Of a stretch of 64,000 nucleotides of DNA, positions 27,010-37,086 are shown one piece after another. How positions within the stretch are numbered: the stretch's first letter is position 1; the number at the start of each line of letters is the position of its first letter. The position numbers were made by a program, and so were the translations under genes. The DNA lies in the NCBI GenBank assembly GCA_016901755.1, contig JACJKV010000007.1, positions 1 through 64,000 on the forward strand, given 5' to 3'. The stretch comes from Thomasclavelia spiroformis. GTDB lineage: Bacteria > Bacillota_I > Bacilli_A > Erysipelotrichales > Coprobacillaceae. The notes below the pieces were generated by a model. It saw nothing but the letters and a program-made list of their open reading frames with translations. It was not told where the DNA came from and did not search any database.

Positions 27010-28190
27010 ATTATTATGAAAGATCATTAGATGCTTTGATGCATGCCTATGGCAGATATGATGTTACCTTCGATCATGGAGAAGGGGTTTATTTATATGA
27101 TGTCAATAACAGGAAGTATCTTGATTTCTTTTCAGGAATTGGTGTTAACTCGTTTGGATATAATTATCCAGCTTATGTGGAATCAATGGAAAAACAGTTA
27201 CACCGTCTGATGCACATTTCTAATTACTTTAATACTGTAGAAACTATTGAAGCAGCAGAATGTGTCAAAGCTGCTACGCAATTAGATAAAGTATTTTTTA
27301 CTAATTCTGGAGCTGAGTCTACAGAAGGAGCTTTAAAACTGGCCAGAAAATACTATTATCAAAAACATGGTAAAGCTGACAGTGAAGTCATTGCCTTAAA
27401 TCATTCGTTTCATGGCAGAACAACAGGATCAGTGAGATTAACAGGGAACGCTAATTATCAGAAAGCTTTTGGACCATTAATTGAAGGTGTTCGTCATGGT
27501 GATATTAATGATCTGGAAAGTGTAAAAGCGCTTATCAGTGACAAAACAGCAGGAATCATTGTCGAACCAGTACAGGGTGAAGGTGGTGTTTATGTATGTT
27601 CACAGGAATTTATGCAGGGATTAAGACAGCTCTGTGATGAACATGATATCGCTTTGATCCTAGATGAAGTACAATGTGGTATGGGAAGAACTGGAACTAT
27701 CATGACTTATTTCCAGTATGGTATCCTGCCTGATATTGTCTGTCTGGCTAAAGGAATTGGTGCTGGATTTCCTATGGGAGCTTTTGTAGCCAATGCAAAA
27801 TTTGCTAGAGCTATGGAACCAGGAGATCATGGTTCTACATATGGCGGAAATCCTATGGCTGGTAATGCCTGCCGTACGGTATTTAAGATCCTGCATGACA
27901 CAAAGATGCTAGATCATGTACAGACTATCAGTGAATATGTTATTGAAAAGCTTGATGAACTAAAAGATAAGTATGACTGTATCAAAGAAAGACGTGGACT
28001 GGGACTGATGATTGGTCTGGAATTTGATCGCCCAGTCAAAGACATTGTCCAGAAATGTCTTGATCATGGACTGATCGTTGTTACTGCTGGGGCAAATGTT
28101 GTCAGAATGCTGCCACCATTTATTATCGAAGAAAAAGATGTTGATGCGATGATCACAATATTAGAAAAAGCAATTCAGGAAACTCTATAA
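27006..28190 (+). CDS. Class III aminotransferase, probable N-acetyl-LL-DAP aminotransferase
   Basis: 394 aa, PLP fold type I. Motifs: FFTNSGAESTEGALKLAR, SFHGRTTGS, LILDEVQCGMGRTG and the Schiff-base Lys in CLAKGIGAGFPMG. Closest in style to acetylornithine aminotransferase (ArgD). Its place between the deacetylase gene and a terminator, with dapH upstream, argues that it supplies the missing transamination step of the acetylase DAP branch. ArgD activity cannot be excluded. Confidence 0.9.
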   Translation: MNYYERSLDALMHAYGRYDVTFDHGEGVYLYDVNNRKYLDFFSGIGVNSFGYNYPAYVESMEKQLHRLMHISNYFNTVETIEAAECVKAATQLDKVFFTNSGAESTEGALKLARKYYYQKHGKADSEVIALNHSFHGRTTGSVRLTGNANYQKAFGPLIEGVRHGDINDLESVKALISDKTAGIIVEPVQGEGGVYVCSQEFMQGLRQLCDEHDIALILDEVQCGMGRTGTIMTYFQYGILPDIVCLAKGIGAGFPMGAFVANAKFARAMEPGDHGSTYGGNPMAGNACRTVFKILHDTKMLDHVQTISEYVIEKLDELKDKYDCIKERRGLGLMIGLEFDRPVKDIVQKCLDHGLIVVTAGANVVRMLPPFIIEEKDVDAMITILEKAIQETL

Positions 28191-28205
28191 AGAGTTTCTT
28201 TTTTT
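28179..28205 (+). terminator. Terminator of the dap operon
   Basis: GAAACTCT, 4-nt loop, AGAGTTTC, then seven T. The stem contains the aminotransferase stop codon. Confidence 0.9.
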
Positions 28206-28252
28206 AAGTAAACAGTCATATTTTTCCATATATATCATTGAGGTGAAAAAAT

Positions 28253-30319
28253 ATGACTAGATTTCCAAAATATTTACAGGACAGTGAAAACAGCTGTGGG
28301 GCTTACTGTATCAAAATGATCTTAAGTTATTTCCATTTTGACGATGAAATACAGAATATTAAACGTCGCTGTCGAATGACCAAAGATGGTATTACGGTCT
28401 ATGGACTTTGTCAGGCTTTAAAGGAGTATCATATTGAAGCTAAAGCTTATCGCTGCAGCTTTAAAGAACTGTATCATCAGTTAAAGGTTCCAGCGATTGC
28501 GCATCTGAAAACAGATCAGTATTATCATTACGTGGTTATCTATAAAATGCATGATGAATATTTTCTCCTTGGTGATCCAGCGCGAGGAATCGTTAAAATG
28601 AGCTATGAAGCATTTCATGAACGGTTTACAGGAGTTGTGATCATGATCGAACATGTGGGTCATCCTGTTGAAAGCTTACATTGTTATTCTTTTAGTAGCT
28701 TTATTAAAGACCATTTAGTATTTTATCGCCATGATATCATCAATCTTACGTTTAAAACGGCTTTAATGACATTGTTTTCATTGCTTTTTTCACTTTATTA
28801 TCAGCTGATGATTGATTATTTTGGGGATTTTTCATATTTTCAGATATTAGGGATATCTTTGCTGTTTGCAGGTATTTATGCTTTAAGACTGCTGTTTGAT
28901 TTTTATCGTAAGATGCAGATATTAGCTTTAAGATCAAAACTTAATGAGCGTTATGTCGCTATGACAGTTCAGAATCTGATCTATCAGGACTTCTCATATT
29001 TTCTGCAGTATGAAAAAGGCATTATTTTATCACGAGCCAATCACCTGTTACAGTTGAGTGATTATTTTATTGAATTATATCAGGCTTTTTTTATGAATCT
29101 GATCATTATTTTCATGACAGTGCTTTTTATGCTGTATATACATTTTATTTTTCTGGTGCTGAGTGTGATCATGATCGTTGCGGTTATCATGGTATGTCTG
29201 TATCTGAATCATAAGATTCATTTAAAAAACAGAAATATGCTGGAGTATAAAGAAAAACTGGATCATGGCATCCTGGAGTTTCAGGAAAATTTTTTTATGA
29301 CGGTACAGTTTAAAATGAAAAGAATGATGAAAAATAAGATTGCCTGTCTTTATCAGAGCTATATTGATCAGGAATATGATAAAGGTGATATGATCAGTCA
29401 TTTTCAGCTGTGGATCGAAGCATTGATACAGAGTTTTTTGATGCTGACAACGCTCATTGGTTTGTATCTTTTTTGTTTCCACGAGATGAGTTTGGGTACG
29501 GTCTTACTGGTTTATATGATGTTTTCTTATCTGATCGAACCATTGATTCAAATATCGTCTTTTCTGCTGTTGAGTGATGAAATGAAAATAGTATTTGAAC
29601 GTTATAAAGAAATGATTCCAGAAAAAAAGAAATATCGTAAAAAAATCAGAACTATTCAATCGATTCAGTTTAAAGATGTCACTTTCAGTTATGGTTACGG
29701 TCGACCGATATTTGAACATCTGGATTTTGAAATAAATCATTCGATGGTGATCTTGGGTGATATTGGTTGTGGAAAATCGACATTTCTAAAGCTGGTATCC
29801 AGACAGCTGCATGCGGTTAAAGGCTGTATCCTGGTTAATCATAAAAATATAGAAACCATTGATTTGAACAGTTTTTATGCCCATATCAGATATCTGGATC
29901 AAAATCCTGTTTTCTATGAAGAAAGTCTGTTATTTAATATGCTGCTCGATGACAGTTTGAAACATTCTCGCATGTTAGAGCTGCTTGATTATTTTCAGCT
30001 TGATTTTCTGATTCCTTCTTTATCTTTAAAGCTGGATATGAAAGGCGGGTTTCTGTCTGCAGGACAGGCTCAGCTAATCATGATCATTAGAGCACTTCTA
30101 TCTGATGTTGATGTCCTGATTTTAGATGAAGCTTTCAGTCATGTTGATGCTGCCCGTGTTCAGCTTTTGCTTTCCTATCTTTCATCACTGGACAAGATCG
30201 TGATCATTGTTGCCCATCAAATAAATGTGATGAACAACGATTACGACTATGTTATAATAAAAGAAGGAAAATTAGTAAGAGAGGTTAAAAATGGAAATAG
30301 ATCTAGCAATAATCAATGA
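28253..30319 (+). CDS. Peptidase-containing ABC transporter (C39 bacteriocin-type exporter)
   Basis: 688 aa. N-terminal C39 peptidase (1-130) with oxyanion Gln9, nucleophile Cys15 (SCGAYC), His92 (YYHYVV) and Asp108 (LGDPARG), all present. Six-TM export domain (about 155-440). C-terminal ATPase with Walker A GDIGCGKST, LSAGQAQL signature and DVLILDEAFSHVD. Such proteins cleave double-glycine leaders and export the peptide. No precursor peptide is visible next to it. Its 3' end overlaps ybeY by 29 nt, an odd pairing with a housekeeping operon. Confidence 0.9.
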   Translation: MTRFPKYLQDSENSCGAYCIKMILSYFHFDDEIQNIKRRCRMTKDGITVYGLCQALKEYHIEAKAYRCSFKELYHQLKVPAIAHLKTDQYYHYVVIYKMHDEYFLLGDPARGIVKMSYEAFHERFTGVVIMIEHVGHPVESLHCYSFSSFIKDHLVFYRHDIINLTFKTALMTLFSLLFSLYYQLMIDYFGDFSYFQILGISLLFAGIYALRLLFDFYRKMQILALRSKLNERYVAMTVQNLIYQDFSYFLQYEKGIILSRANHLLQLSDYFIELYQAFFMNLIIIFMTVLFMLYIHFIFLVLSVIMIVAVIMVCLYLNHKIHLKNRNMLEYKEKLDHGILEFQENFFMTVQFKMKRMMKNKIACLYQSYIDQEYDKGDMISHFQLWIEALIQSFLMLTTLIGLYLFCFHEMSLGTVLLVYMMFSYLIEPLIQISSFLLLSDEMKIVFERYKEMIPEKKKYRKKIRTIQSIQFKDVTFSYGYGRPIFEHLDFEINHSMVILGDIGCGKSTFLKLVSRQLHAVKGCILVNHKNIETIDLNSFYAHIRYLDQNPVFYEESLLFNMLLDDSLKHSRMLELLDYFQLDFLIPSLSLKLDMKGGFLSAGQAQLIMIIRALLSDVDVLILDEAFSHVDAARVQLLLSYLSSLDKIVIIVAHQINVMNNDYDYVIIKEGKLVREVKNGNRSSNNQ

Positions 30320-30761
30320 AACTGATGATTTTCATGATGATTATGAAACAGTTTATACAAATATTATTAAGGAAGCCTGTCAACAGCTTAACATAGAAGA
30401 TGATCTGGAATTATCGGTCATTTTTGTAGATGATGCCCGTATTCACGAAATCAATCGTGAATACAGAAATATTGATAGAAGTACAGATGTCATCAGTTTT
30501 GCTTTGGAGGATAACGAACAGTATTATATGGAGGGTATGCCAAGAACTTTGGGAGATATCTTCATATCGATAGATCATGCTAAAAAACAGGCACAGGAAT
30601 ATGGGCACAGTTTTTATCGGGAAATGTGTTTTCTCTTTACCCATGGCCTTTTACACCTGTTAGGTTATGATCATATGGAAAAAGAAGAGGAAACTGAAAT
30701 GTTCAGGATTCAGAATAATATTTTAAATGCATTAAAGATTGAAAGGGATGGACATGAATAA
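30291..30761 (+). CDS. ybeY: Endoribonuclease YbeY
   Basis: 156 aa. Zinc site H-x3-H-x5-H in THGLLHLLGYDH and the conserved STDVISFAL motif. It acts in 16S rRNA maturation and ribosome quality control. Start at ATG 30291 behind GAGAGG, inside the end of the exporter gene. It begins the conserved ybeY-cdd-era-recO run. Confidence 0.95.
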   Translation: MEIDLAIINETDDFHDDYETVYTNIIKEACQQLNIEDDLELSVIFVDDARIHEINREYRNIDRSTDVISFALEDNEQYYMEGMPRTLGDIFISIDHAKKQAQEYGHSFYREMCFLFTHGLLHLLGYDHMEKEEETEMFRIQNNILNALKIERDGHE

Positions 30762-31149
30762 AGAAAAACTGGTAGAGCTGGCTTTTGCGGCAAGGGAAAA
30801 TGCTTATGCTCCTTACAGTCATTTTGCAGTGGGAGCCTGTGTCGAATTGAAAGATGGACATTATGTTCAAGGCTGCAATATTGAAAATGCGGCTTATGGC
30901 TCAACGATGTGTGCGGAACGAAATGCTATTTATGGAGCCTATTGTCAAGGCTACCGCAAAGATGATATTGTTGCTTTAGCGATTGTGGCTGAGTGCAGTC
31001 CATTGATTTCACCATGTGGTGCATGTCGTCAGGTGATTTCTGAACTTGTTGGCTTAGATGTACCCATTTATCTTGCCAGTAAAGAAATCATTGAAACCCA
31101 CACTATTAGAGAATTATTACCAATGTTATTTATAGGAGAAAGTTTATAA
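30754..31149 (+). CDS. cdd: Cytidine deaminase
   Basis: 131 aa from ATG 30754 (AAAGGG 6 bases before it; earlier in-frame ATGs are inside ybeY). Zinc-site motifs CAERNA and PCGACRQV, and AYAPYSHFAVGAC at the start. It deaminates cytidine/deoxycytidine for pyrimidine salvage. It overlaps ybeY by 8 nt and era by 1 nt, and sits in the same place as in B. subtilis. Confidence 0.95.
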   Translation: MNKEKLVELAFAARENAYAPYSHFAVGACVELKDGHYVQGCNIENAAYGSTMCAERNAIYGAYCQGYRKDDIVALAIVAECSPLISPCGACRQVISELVGLDVPIYLASKEIIETHTIRELLPMLFIGESL

Positions 31150-32042
31150 TGTTTAAATCAGGTTTTGTAAGCATCGTTGGTCGTCCTAATGTTGGCAAAT
31201 CAACGTTATTAAATCAAATTCTAAAGACGAAACTGGCGATTATTTCAAATGTTGCCCAAACAACAAGAAATACGATTCAGGGAATCTATACTGATGATGA
31301 AGCACAGATCATCTTTATGGATACCCCAGGGATCCATAAGCCTCAGGACAGTTTAGGGACTTTTATGAATACAACGGCTTTAAACAGTATTTATGGCGTT
31401 GATATGATTCTGTTTATTGCACCTGTTAATGAAACGATTGGTAAAGGAGACCGTTTTATTATTGAAAGACTGAAAGAGGCGGATGGTCCGGTTTTTCTGC
31501 TGTTGAATAAATGTGATCTTGTAAGCAAAGAAGAAGTGGCCAGAAAGCTTAATGAATGGAAAGAACTGTTTGATTTTAAGGAAATGATCCCGGTTTCGGC
31601 CCTGAATGATAAAAATATCGATATCCTGCTTAAAACCATCAAGCAGTATCTTCATGAAGGAGTCATGTATTATCCTAAAGATCAGATGACAGATCATCCT
31701 GAGAGATTTGTCATGGCTGAATTTATTCGTGAAAAGATCCTTTATTTTACGAAACAGGAAGTTCCTCACAGTGTTGCTATTGTGATTGAAAGAATGCAGG
31801 AACTGGAAGATGGCAGTGTTGAAGTGATGGCAACGATCGTAGTAGACCGTAAAAGTCAAAAAGGTATTCTGATTGGAAAACAGGGAAGCATGATCAAAAA
31901 AATCCGTCAGCATGCCCAGCGTGAGATGAAAAGATTTTTACAGACGACAGTTCATTTGGAACTGTTTGTCAGAGTAGAAAATAACTGGCGTAATAAACAG
32001 AAATATCTCAAGGAATTTGGCTATAACGAAGATGACTATTAA
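31149..32042 (+). CDS. era: GTPase Era
   Basis: 297 aa. G1 GRPNVGKST, G3 DTPG, G4 NKCD and a C-terminal KH domain (about 205-290, with GILIGKQGSMIKKI). It binds 16S rRNA in 30S assembly. Its start overlaps the cdd stop (TAATG). Confidence 0.97.
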   Translation: MFKSGFVSIVGRPNVGKSTLLNQILKTKLAIISNVAQTTRNTIQGIYTDDEAQIIFMDTPGIHKPQDSLGTFMNTTALNSIYGVDMILFIAPVNETIGKGDRFIIERLKEADGPVFLLLNKCDLVSKEEVARKLNEWKELFDFKEMIPVSALNDKNIDILLKTIKQYLHEGVMYYPKDQMTDHPERFVMAEFIREKILYFTKQEVPHSVAIVIERMQELEDGSVEVMATIVVDRKSQKGILIGKQGSMIKKIRQHAQREMKRFLQTTVHLELFVRVENNWRNKQKYLKEFGYNEDDY

Positions 32043-32781
32043 ACAGCAGGAAGCAATTTGTCAGGGGATTGTTTTAAAAAGCATGCCCTATAAAGAAAAT
32101 GATGCATTAATTACCGTTTATTTTCATGATTATGGCAAGATGACACTGATTGCTCGAGGGGTAAAAAAACTGAAAAGTAAAAATGCTTCAGCGGTGATGA
32201 CATTAACCTGTGGCGAATTTACTTTTATTCCCCGCAAAGGGCTGTCTTTACTGATCAAGGCAACAGCACTAGATTATTACCGTCATATTAAGGAAAATAT
32301 TGTTTTAGAGGCATATGCTACTTATTTTGCTGAATTTGTCTTAAAAAATGAAGCAGAAAATCATCCTGATGAAAAAATCTATCATTATCTGAAACGTTCT
32401 TTAGAAGCGTTGAATCAGGGATATGCTGATAAAAATGTATATCTGCTTTATAATGCCTTTATTTTAAAACAGTGTGGGGCGCCTTTACAGGTTGATGGCT
32501 GCAGCCGCTGTGGGAAAACAGATCAGATTATTGCAGTCAGTCTGGAGGATGGAGGTTTTGTCTGTCAAAGCTGCTGGCTGCCTCATGATAAAAAACTGGA
32601 TAAAAAGGTGTTAATGGCGTTTCGCCATATTAATAAATATACCATTGATGATATCGATCGGCTGTCATACGACGAAGACATCGCCAATGAGCTTATTGAT
32701 ATCATGGAACATTACGTCGATGAACTGACCGGGCTGGTTTTTGCCAGTCGCAGATTTATTAGACAGTTGGCAAAATTATGA
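32032..32781 (+). CDS. recO: DNA repair protein RecO
   Basis: 249 aa from ATG 32032; a TTG at 32017 is an alternative start. The N-terminal OB fold opens with [21 protein letters not shown] zinc finger follows (CSRCGKTDQ ... CQSC). It loads RecA with RecR in RecF-pathway repair. It overlaps era by 11 nt. The start is uncertain because no strong ribosome site is seen before either codon. Confidence 0.9.
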   Translation: MTIKQQEAICQGIVLKSMPYKENDALITVYFHDYGKMTLIARGVKKLKSKNASAVMTLTCGEFTFIPRKGLSLLIKATALDYYRHIKENIVLEAYATYFAEFVLKNEAENHPDEKIYHYLKRSLEALNQGYADKNVYLLYNAFILKQCGAPLQVDGCSRCGKTDQIIAVSLEDGGFVCQSCWLPHDKKLDKKVLMAFRHINKYTIDDIDRLSYDEDIANELIDIMEHYVDELTGLVFASRRFIRQLAKL

Positions 32782-32806
32782 CAAAAGTTTACTTTTGTCT
32801 TTTTTT
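32780..32806 (+). terminator. Terminator of the ybeY-recO operon
   Basis: GACAAAAG, TTTA loop, CTTTTGTC, then seven T, beginning within the recO stop codon. Confidence 0.9.
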
Positions 32807-32855
32807 GTATATTCTTTTTTATTATAATAGTAACAAAGAACAGGGAGGAATAAGT

Positions 32856-34676
32856 ATGAGTCAATTTTTACCGATCAATCGAGAAGAAATGGAACAGCGT
32901 GGTTGGCAAGAGGTTGACTTTGTGTATATATGTGGTGATGCCTATGTTGATCATCCTTCTTTTGGCGCAGCTATTATTTGCCGTACATTAGAAGCACATG
33001 GTTTTAAAGTGGCGTTTTTATCACAACCGGACTGGCATAATCTTGAAGAATTCCGTCAATTTGGAAAACCAAGATTAGGCTTTTTAATTTCATCAGGTAA
33101 TATTGACTCCATGGTCAATCATTATACTGTTTCCAAAAAAAGAAGACATAAAGATCTTTATACGCCAGGGGGTGCTGGTTTTAAGCGTCCAGATCGTGCC
33201 GTGATCGTTTACAGTCAGATGGCAAGACAGGCATTTCATGATGCTAATATTCTTATTGGTGGTATTGAGGCTTCGCTGCGTCGCTTGGCACACTATGATT
33301 ACTGGAGCGATAAAGTCAGAAAATCAATTATTATTGATGCCAATGCCGATTTGCTGATGTATGGTATGGGAGAAAACACTGTTGTCGAAATAGCGGAAGC
33401 TTTAGACAGCGGATTGGATATTCATGATCTGACTTATCTTGATGGAACGGTTTTTAAAACTAAAAACATTGAAGATGCCCATGATTATATCATGCTGCCT
33501 AGCTATGAAGAAATCTGTGCTTCAAAAAGAAAATATGCAGAGTCATTTCATATTCAGTATCTTAATACGGATCATTATCATGCCAAAGCTCTGGTTGAGC
33601 CTTATCAGGGATGGTACGTCGTCCAAAACAGACCTAATCGTCCTTTGACCCAGCGAGAATTTGATCGTGCCTATGGCTATGATTATAATCGTACATATCA
33701 TCCCAGCTATGAATATGTGCCTGCTATAGAAGAAGTTAAATTTTCACTGATATCTAATCGTGGATGTTTTGGATCCTGTAATTTCTGTGCCCTGGCTTTT
33801 CATCAGGGACGTATTATTCAGTCGCGAAGTCATGAATCGATTCTGTCTGAAGCTAATAAAATTATCTGGGATCCGGATTTTAAAGGCTATATTCATGATG
33901 TTGGCGGACCTACAGCAAACTTTAGAGATACTGCCTGTGATAAACAGAAAAAACACGGAGCCTGTCCAAAGCGTCAGTGCCTGTGGCCGACACCGTGTCA
34001 GAATCTGAAAGTTGATCACGAAGATTATCTGTCGCTTTTGACCAAACTGCGACAGCTGCCTAATGTTAAAAAAGTATTTGTCAGATCGGGTATTCGTTAT
34101 GATTATCTGATGTATGATAAAAATGACCGATTTTTTGAAGAGCTGGTTCAGCATCATATTTCAGGACAGTTAAAAGTGGCACCAGAACATATCAGTGATC
34201 ATGTGCTGGATAAAATGGGGAAACCACGGCGCGGATTATATGAAAAATTTGTTGATAAATATTATCGCTTGAATGAAAAATATAACAAAAAGCAGTTTCT
34301 GGTTCCTTATCTGATGTCTTCACATCCTGGCTGTCGCCTGGAGGATGCGATTGAACTTGCAGAATATTTAAGAGATATTCATCATCAGCCTGAACAGGTA
34401 CAGGATTTTTATCCAACACCAGGTACTTTATCGACAACAATGTATTACACTGGGCTGGATCCTCGCGATATGACCGAAGTCTATGTACCCAAAACGCCAA
34501 AGGAAAAAGCTATGCAAAGAGCCCTGATGCAATATCGCAATCCTAAAAATTATGATCTGGTTTATGAAGCGCTGATTAAAGCGCACCGTGAAGATCTTAT
34601 TGGTTTTGGTAAAAAATGTCTGATCAGGCCACGTCAGAAAAACACACGTCGTTATGACAGGAGGCCAAGAAAATGA
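32856..34676 (+). CDS. YgiQ family radical SAM protein
   Basis: 606 aa from ATG 32856 behind AGGGAGG; the frame upstream crosses the terminator and is not coding. Radical SAM cluster motif C-x3-C-x2-C in [13 protein letters not shown] (about residue 310). N-terminal B12-binding-like region and the family's conserved YTPGG and RRGLYEKF stretches. C-terminal basic tail. The reaction is unknown. Its stop overlaps the next gene by 4 nt. Confidence 0.92.
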   Translation: MSQFLPINREEMEQRGWQEVDFVYICGDAYVDHPSFGAAIICRTLEAHGFKVAFLSQPDWHNLEEFRQFGKPRLGFLISSGNIDSMVNHYTVSKKRRHKDLYTPGGAGFKRPDRAVIVYSQMARQAFHDANILIGGIEASLRRLAHYDYWSDKVRKSIIIDANADLLMYGMGENTVVEIAEALDSGLDIHDLTYLDGTVFKTKNIEDAHDYIMLPSYEEICASKRKYAESFHIQYLNTDHYHAKALVEPYQGWYVVQNRPNRPLTQREFDRAYGYDYNRTYHPSYEYVPAIEEVKFSLISNRGCFGSCNFCALAFHQGRIIQSRSHESILSEANKIIWDPDFKGYIHDVGGPTANFRDTACDKQKKHGACPKRQCLWPTPCQNLKVDHEDYLSLLTKLRQLPNVKKVFVRSGIRYDYLMYDKNDRFFEELVQHHISGQLKVAPEHISDHVLDKMGKPRRGLYEKFVDKYYRLNEKYNKKQFLVPYLMSSHPGCRLEDAIELAEYLRDIHHQPEQVQDFYPTPGTLSTTMYYTGLDPRDMTEVYVPKTPKEKAMQRALMQYRNPKNYDLVYEALIKAHREDLIGFGKKCLIRPRQKNTRRYDRRPRK

Positions 34677-35581
34677 AAATAACCGAAACTTATACTTCAG
34701 TAACAGAAACGCATGTTAAGATCGATATATATACACCAAATGTTATTTTGAGACATAAAGGCATTATTCAGATCCATCATGGCTTATGTGAATACAGTGA
34801 CCGTTATCAGCGTTTTGCGGAATTTTTAAGTCATGAAGGCTATGTCGTCGTTGTCAGTGATTTTCCAGGACATGGAACATCGCTGCATAATTATGAACAG
34901 GGATACTTTGGTCAGGGAAGAGCCATTGACACATTGGTGGAAGATATGCATAGGCTTCGTTCTATCATTGTCAAGCGTTTTCCTGAACTGTCTTATTTTG
35001 TTATTGGTATTGAATTTGGTTCGCTGGTTGTCAGAAAATATCTGGCTACCTATGGAGAGTATGTAGATGGTGCTATTTTGATTGGAACCTGTATGAAAAG
35101 CGGTGCTTTTTATCGTGTTTTACCAATGATCAGAGTCAGCACTCTGATTCATGGTGGCATGTATCGTTCTTCACGCTTGAAAAGAAGCCTTGATGCTTTT
35201 ATGCAGCGTGGGATCAATGGCAATTATAAAACCGATGATTTAAGTGAATGGCAGCTGTATGTGGATGATCCAATGACAGATTTTGTTTATACTAATCAGG
35301 CTTATCAGGATATTATGGAATATATTGATTTTACATCGCAACGTGATAATATAAAAAAAATACCAAACTATCTGCCAATTTTACTGCTATCAGGTAAAGA
35401 TGATAATTTTTCTCATCAGGGCAAGGATATCCTGACGCTTTATTCGATCATGCAGTCGATGTCTTTTACTGATGTTGAATATAAGATTTATGATGATAAA
35501 CAGGATATTTTGCATGTCATTAATAAAAGAGCTATTTTTAAGGATATCTTAAACTGGCTATTGGCTAGGACCTATGTGTGA
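34673..35581 (+). CDS. Alpha/beta hydrolase fold protein lacking catalytic Ser and His
   Basis: 302 aa. Fold motifs of the serine aminopeptidase/monoglyceride lipase family are clear: [21 protein letters not shown] and [12 protein letters not shown]. At the nucleophile elbow the usual G-H-S-x-G is G-I-E-F-G, so Ser is replaced by Glu. At the C-terminus the usual R-H-E-x-L-N-E is K-Q-D-I-L-H-V, so the catalytic His is replaced by Gln. The acid in LSGKDDNF is kept. Probably not an ordinary serine hydrolase; a binding or altered catalytic role is inference. Coupled to ygiQ by a 4-nt overlap. Confidence 0.85.
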   Translation: MKITETYTSVTETHVKIDIYTPNVILRHKGIIQIHHGLCEYSDRYQRFAEFLSHEGYVVVVSDFPGHGTSLHNYEQGYFGQGRAIDTLVEDMHRLRSIIVKRFPELSYFVIGIEFGSLVVRKYLATYGEYVDGAILIGTCMKSGAFYRVLPMIRVSTLIHGGMYRSSRLKRSLDAFMQRGINGNYKTDDLSEWQLYVDDPMTDFVYTNQAYQDIMEYIDFTSQRDNIKKIPNYLPILLLSGKDDNFSHQGKDILTLYSIMQSMSFTDVEYKIYDDKQDILHVINKRAIFKDILNWLLARTYV

Positions 35582-35625
35582 TACCCTTATTGTTGGTTGA
35601 CAAATATCTACTATAAGGGTATTTT
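35581..35625 (+). promoter_or_regulatory. Overlapping terminator and glyS promoter
   Basis: ATACCCTTAT (35581-35590) pairs perfectly with ATAAGGGTAT (35613-35622) and is followed by TTT, a terminator for the hydrolase gene. In its loop and right arm lies a promoter for the next operon: TTGACA (35597-35602), 17-bp spacer, TATTTT (35620-35625). Confidence 0.65.
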
Positions 35626-35646
35626 ATATGTATGCGAATAGAATAA

Positions 35647-35670
35647 AAAGACTTGGGAGTCCAAGTCTTT
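35647..35670 (+). promoter_or_regulatory. Leader hairpin of the glyS operon
   Basis: AAAGACTTGG, GAGT loop, CCAAGTCTTT: a perfect 10-bp stem followed by ATTCATTTATTG, between the promoter and the glyS ribosome site. It could be a 5' stabilising hairpin or a weak attenuator. No T-box elements are seen. Confidence 0.5.
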
Positions 35671-35697
35671 ATTCATTTATTGTATAAAGGAGAGTAT

Positions 35698-37071
35698 ATG
35701 AAAGCAAAAGATATGGATAAAATTGTTAATCATGCAAAATCTTCTGGTTTTGTTTATCAGGGATCAGAAATTTATGATGGATTAGCAAATACCTGGGACT
35801 ATGGACCTTTAGGTGTAGAAATGAAAAACAATATTAAACAGTTATGGTGGAAGAGATTTATTCAGGAATCACCATATAATGTGGGTTTAGATTCAGCTAT
35901 TTTTATGAATCCAAGAGTATGGGAAGCTTCTGGACATGTTGGGGGATTTTCTGATCCACTGATTGACTGTAAAGAATGTAAAACCAGACATCGTGCTGAT
36001 AAACTGATTGAAGCGCATGATCCAACGGTTCATAGTGAAGGTTGGAGCAATGAACAGACGATGAATTATATTAGAGAACATCATATTGTCTGTCCAAACT
36101 GTGGTAAAAGCAATTTTACTGATGTCAGACAGTTTAAACTGATGTTTGAAACTCATATGGGTGTTGTTGAAGATGATAAATCAGTTGTTTATCTGCGTCC
36201 TGAAACAGCACAGGGGATTTTTGTAAACTTTAAAAATATTCAGCGTACTTCACGTAAAAAAGTACCTTTTGGTATTGGTCAGATTGGTAAATCATTCCGA
36301 AATGAAATTACTCCTGGAAATTTCATTTTCAGAACGAGAGAATTTGAACAGATGGAACTGGAATTTTTCTGTAAACCAGGAAGCGATTTGGAATGGTTTG
36401 AATACTGGAAAGCTTACTGCAAAAAATATCTGCTGGATTTAGGATTAAAAGAAGAAAATCTGAAATTCAGAGATCATGAACAGGAAGAGCTGGCATTTTA
36501 TTCTAAAGCTACCTGTGATGTTGAATATAATTTCCCATTTGGCTGGGGAGAATTATGGGGAATTGCGGATAGAACTGACTATGATCTGTCTCGTCATATG
36601 GAATATTCTAAAAAATCTTTAGAATATCTTGATCCGCAGACCAATGAAAAATATATTCCTTATGTTATTGAACCATCTGTAGGTGCTGACCGTCTGTTCT
36701 TGTCTGTTTTATGTGACAGCTTTGAAGAAGAAACACTGGAAAATGGTGAAGTCAGAACAGTCATGAAACTCCATCCGGCCATTGCGCCTTATAAAGTGGC
36801 AGTTTTACCATTAACTAAAAAACAGACCGATAAGGCTGAAGAAGTTTATGCTATGCTGTCAAAACATTTTTCAGTTGACTTTGATACAGCCGGACAGATT
36901 GGAAAAAGATATCGTCGTCAGGATGCAGTAGGAACACCTTATTGTGTAACCGTTGACTTTGATTCATATGAAGATAATGCAGTGACCATCAGAGATAGAG
37001 ACACAATGGAACAGATTCGTTTGCCAATTGATGAATTAGTTGCATATATTCAGGAAAAAATCACATTCTAA
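35698..37071 (+). CDS. glyS: Glycyl-tRNA synthetase (single-chain type)
   Basis: 457 aa from ATG 35698 behind AAAGGAG. Class II synthetase of the homodimeric (eukaryote/archaea-like) type: N-terminal [23 protein letters not shown], motif 2 [20 protein letters not shown], motif 3 GADRL, and a C-terminal anticodon-binding domain (about 350-457). First gene of a five-gene macromolecular-synthesis operon. Confidence 0.96.
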   Translation: MKAKDMDKIVNHAKSSGFVYQGSEIYDGLANTWDYGPLGVEMKNNIKQLWWKRFIQESPYNVGLDSAIFMNPRVWEASGHVGGFSDPLIDCKECKTRHRADKLIEAHDPTVHSEGWSNEQTMNYIREHHIVCPNCGKSNFTDVRQFKLMFETHMGVVEDDKSVVYLRPETAQGIFVNFKNIQRTSRKKVPFGIGQIGKSFRNEITPGNFIFRTREFEQMELEFFCKPGSDLEWFEYWKAYCKKYLLDLGLKEENLKFRDHEQEELAFYSKATCDVEYNFPFGWGELWGIADRTDYDLSRHMEYSKKSLEYLDPQTNEKYIPYVIEPSVGADRLFLSVLCDSFEEETLENGEVRTVMKLHPAIAPYKVAVLPLTKKQTDKAEEVYAMLSKHFSVDFDTAGQIGKRYRRQDAVGTPYCVTVDFDSYEDNAVTIRDRDTMEQIRLPIDELVAYIQEKITF

Positions 37072-37086
37072 TAGAAGGAGGATACA

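Noticed and set aside
35626-35697. T-box leader for glyS
   Set aside because: The leader is too short and lacks a specifier loop and the T-box sequence; only one 10-bp hairpin is present.
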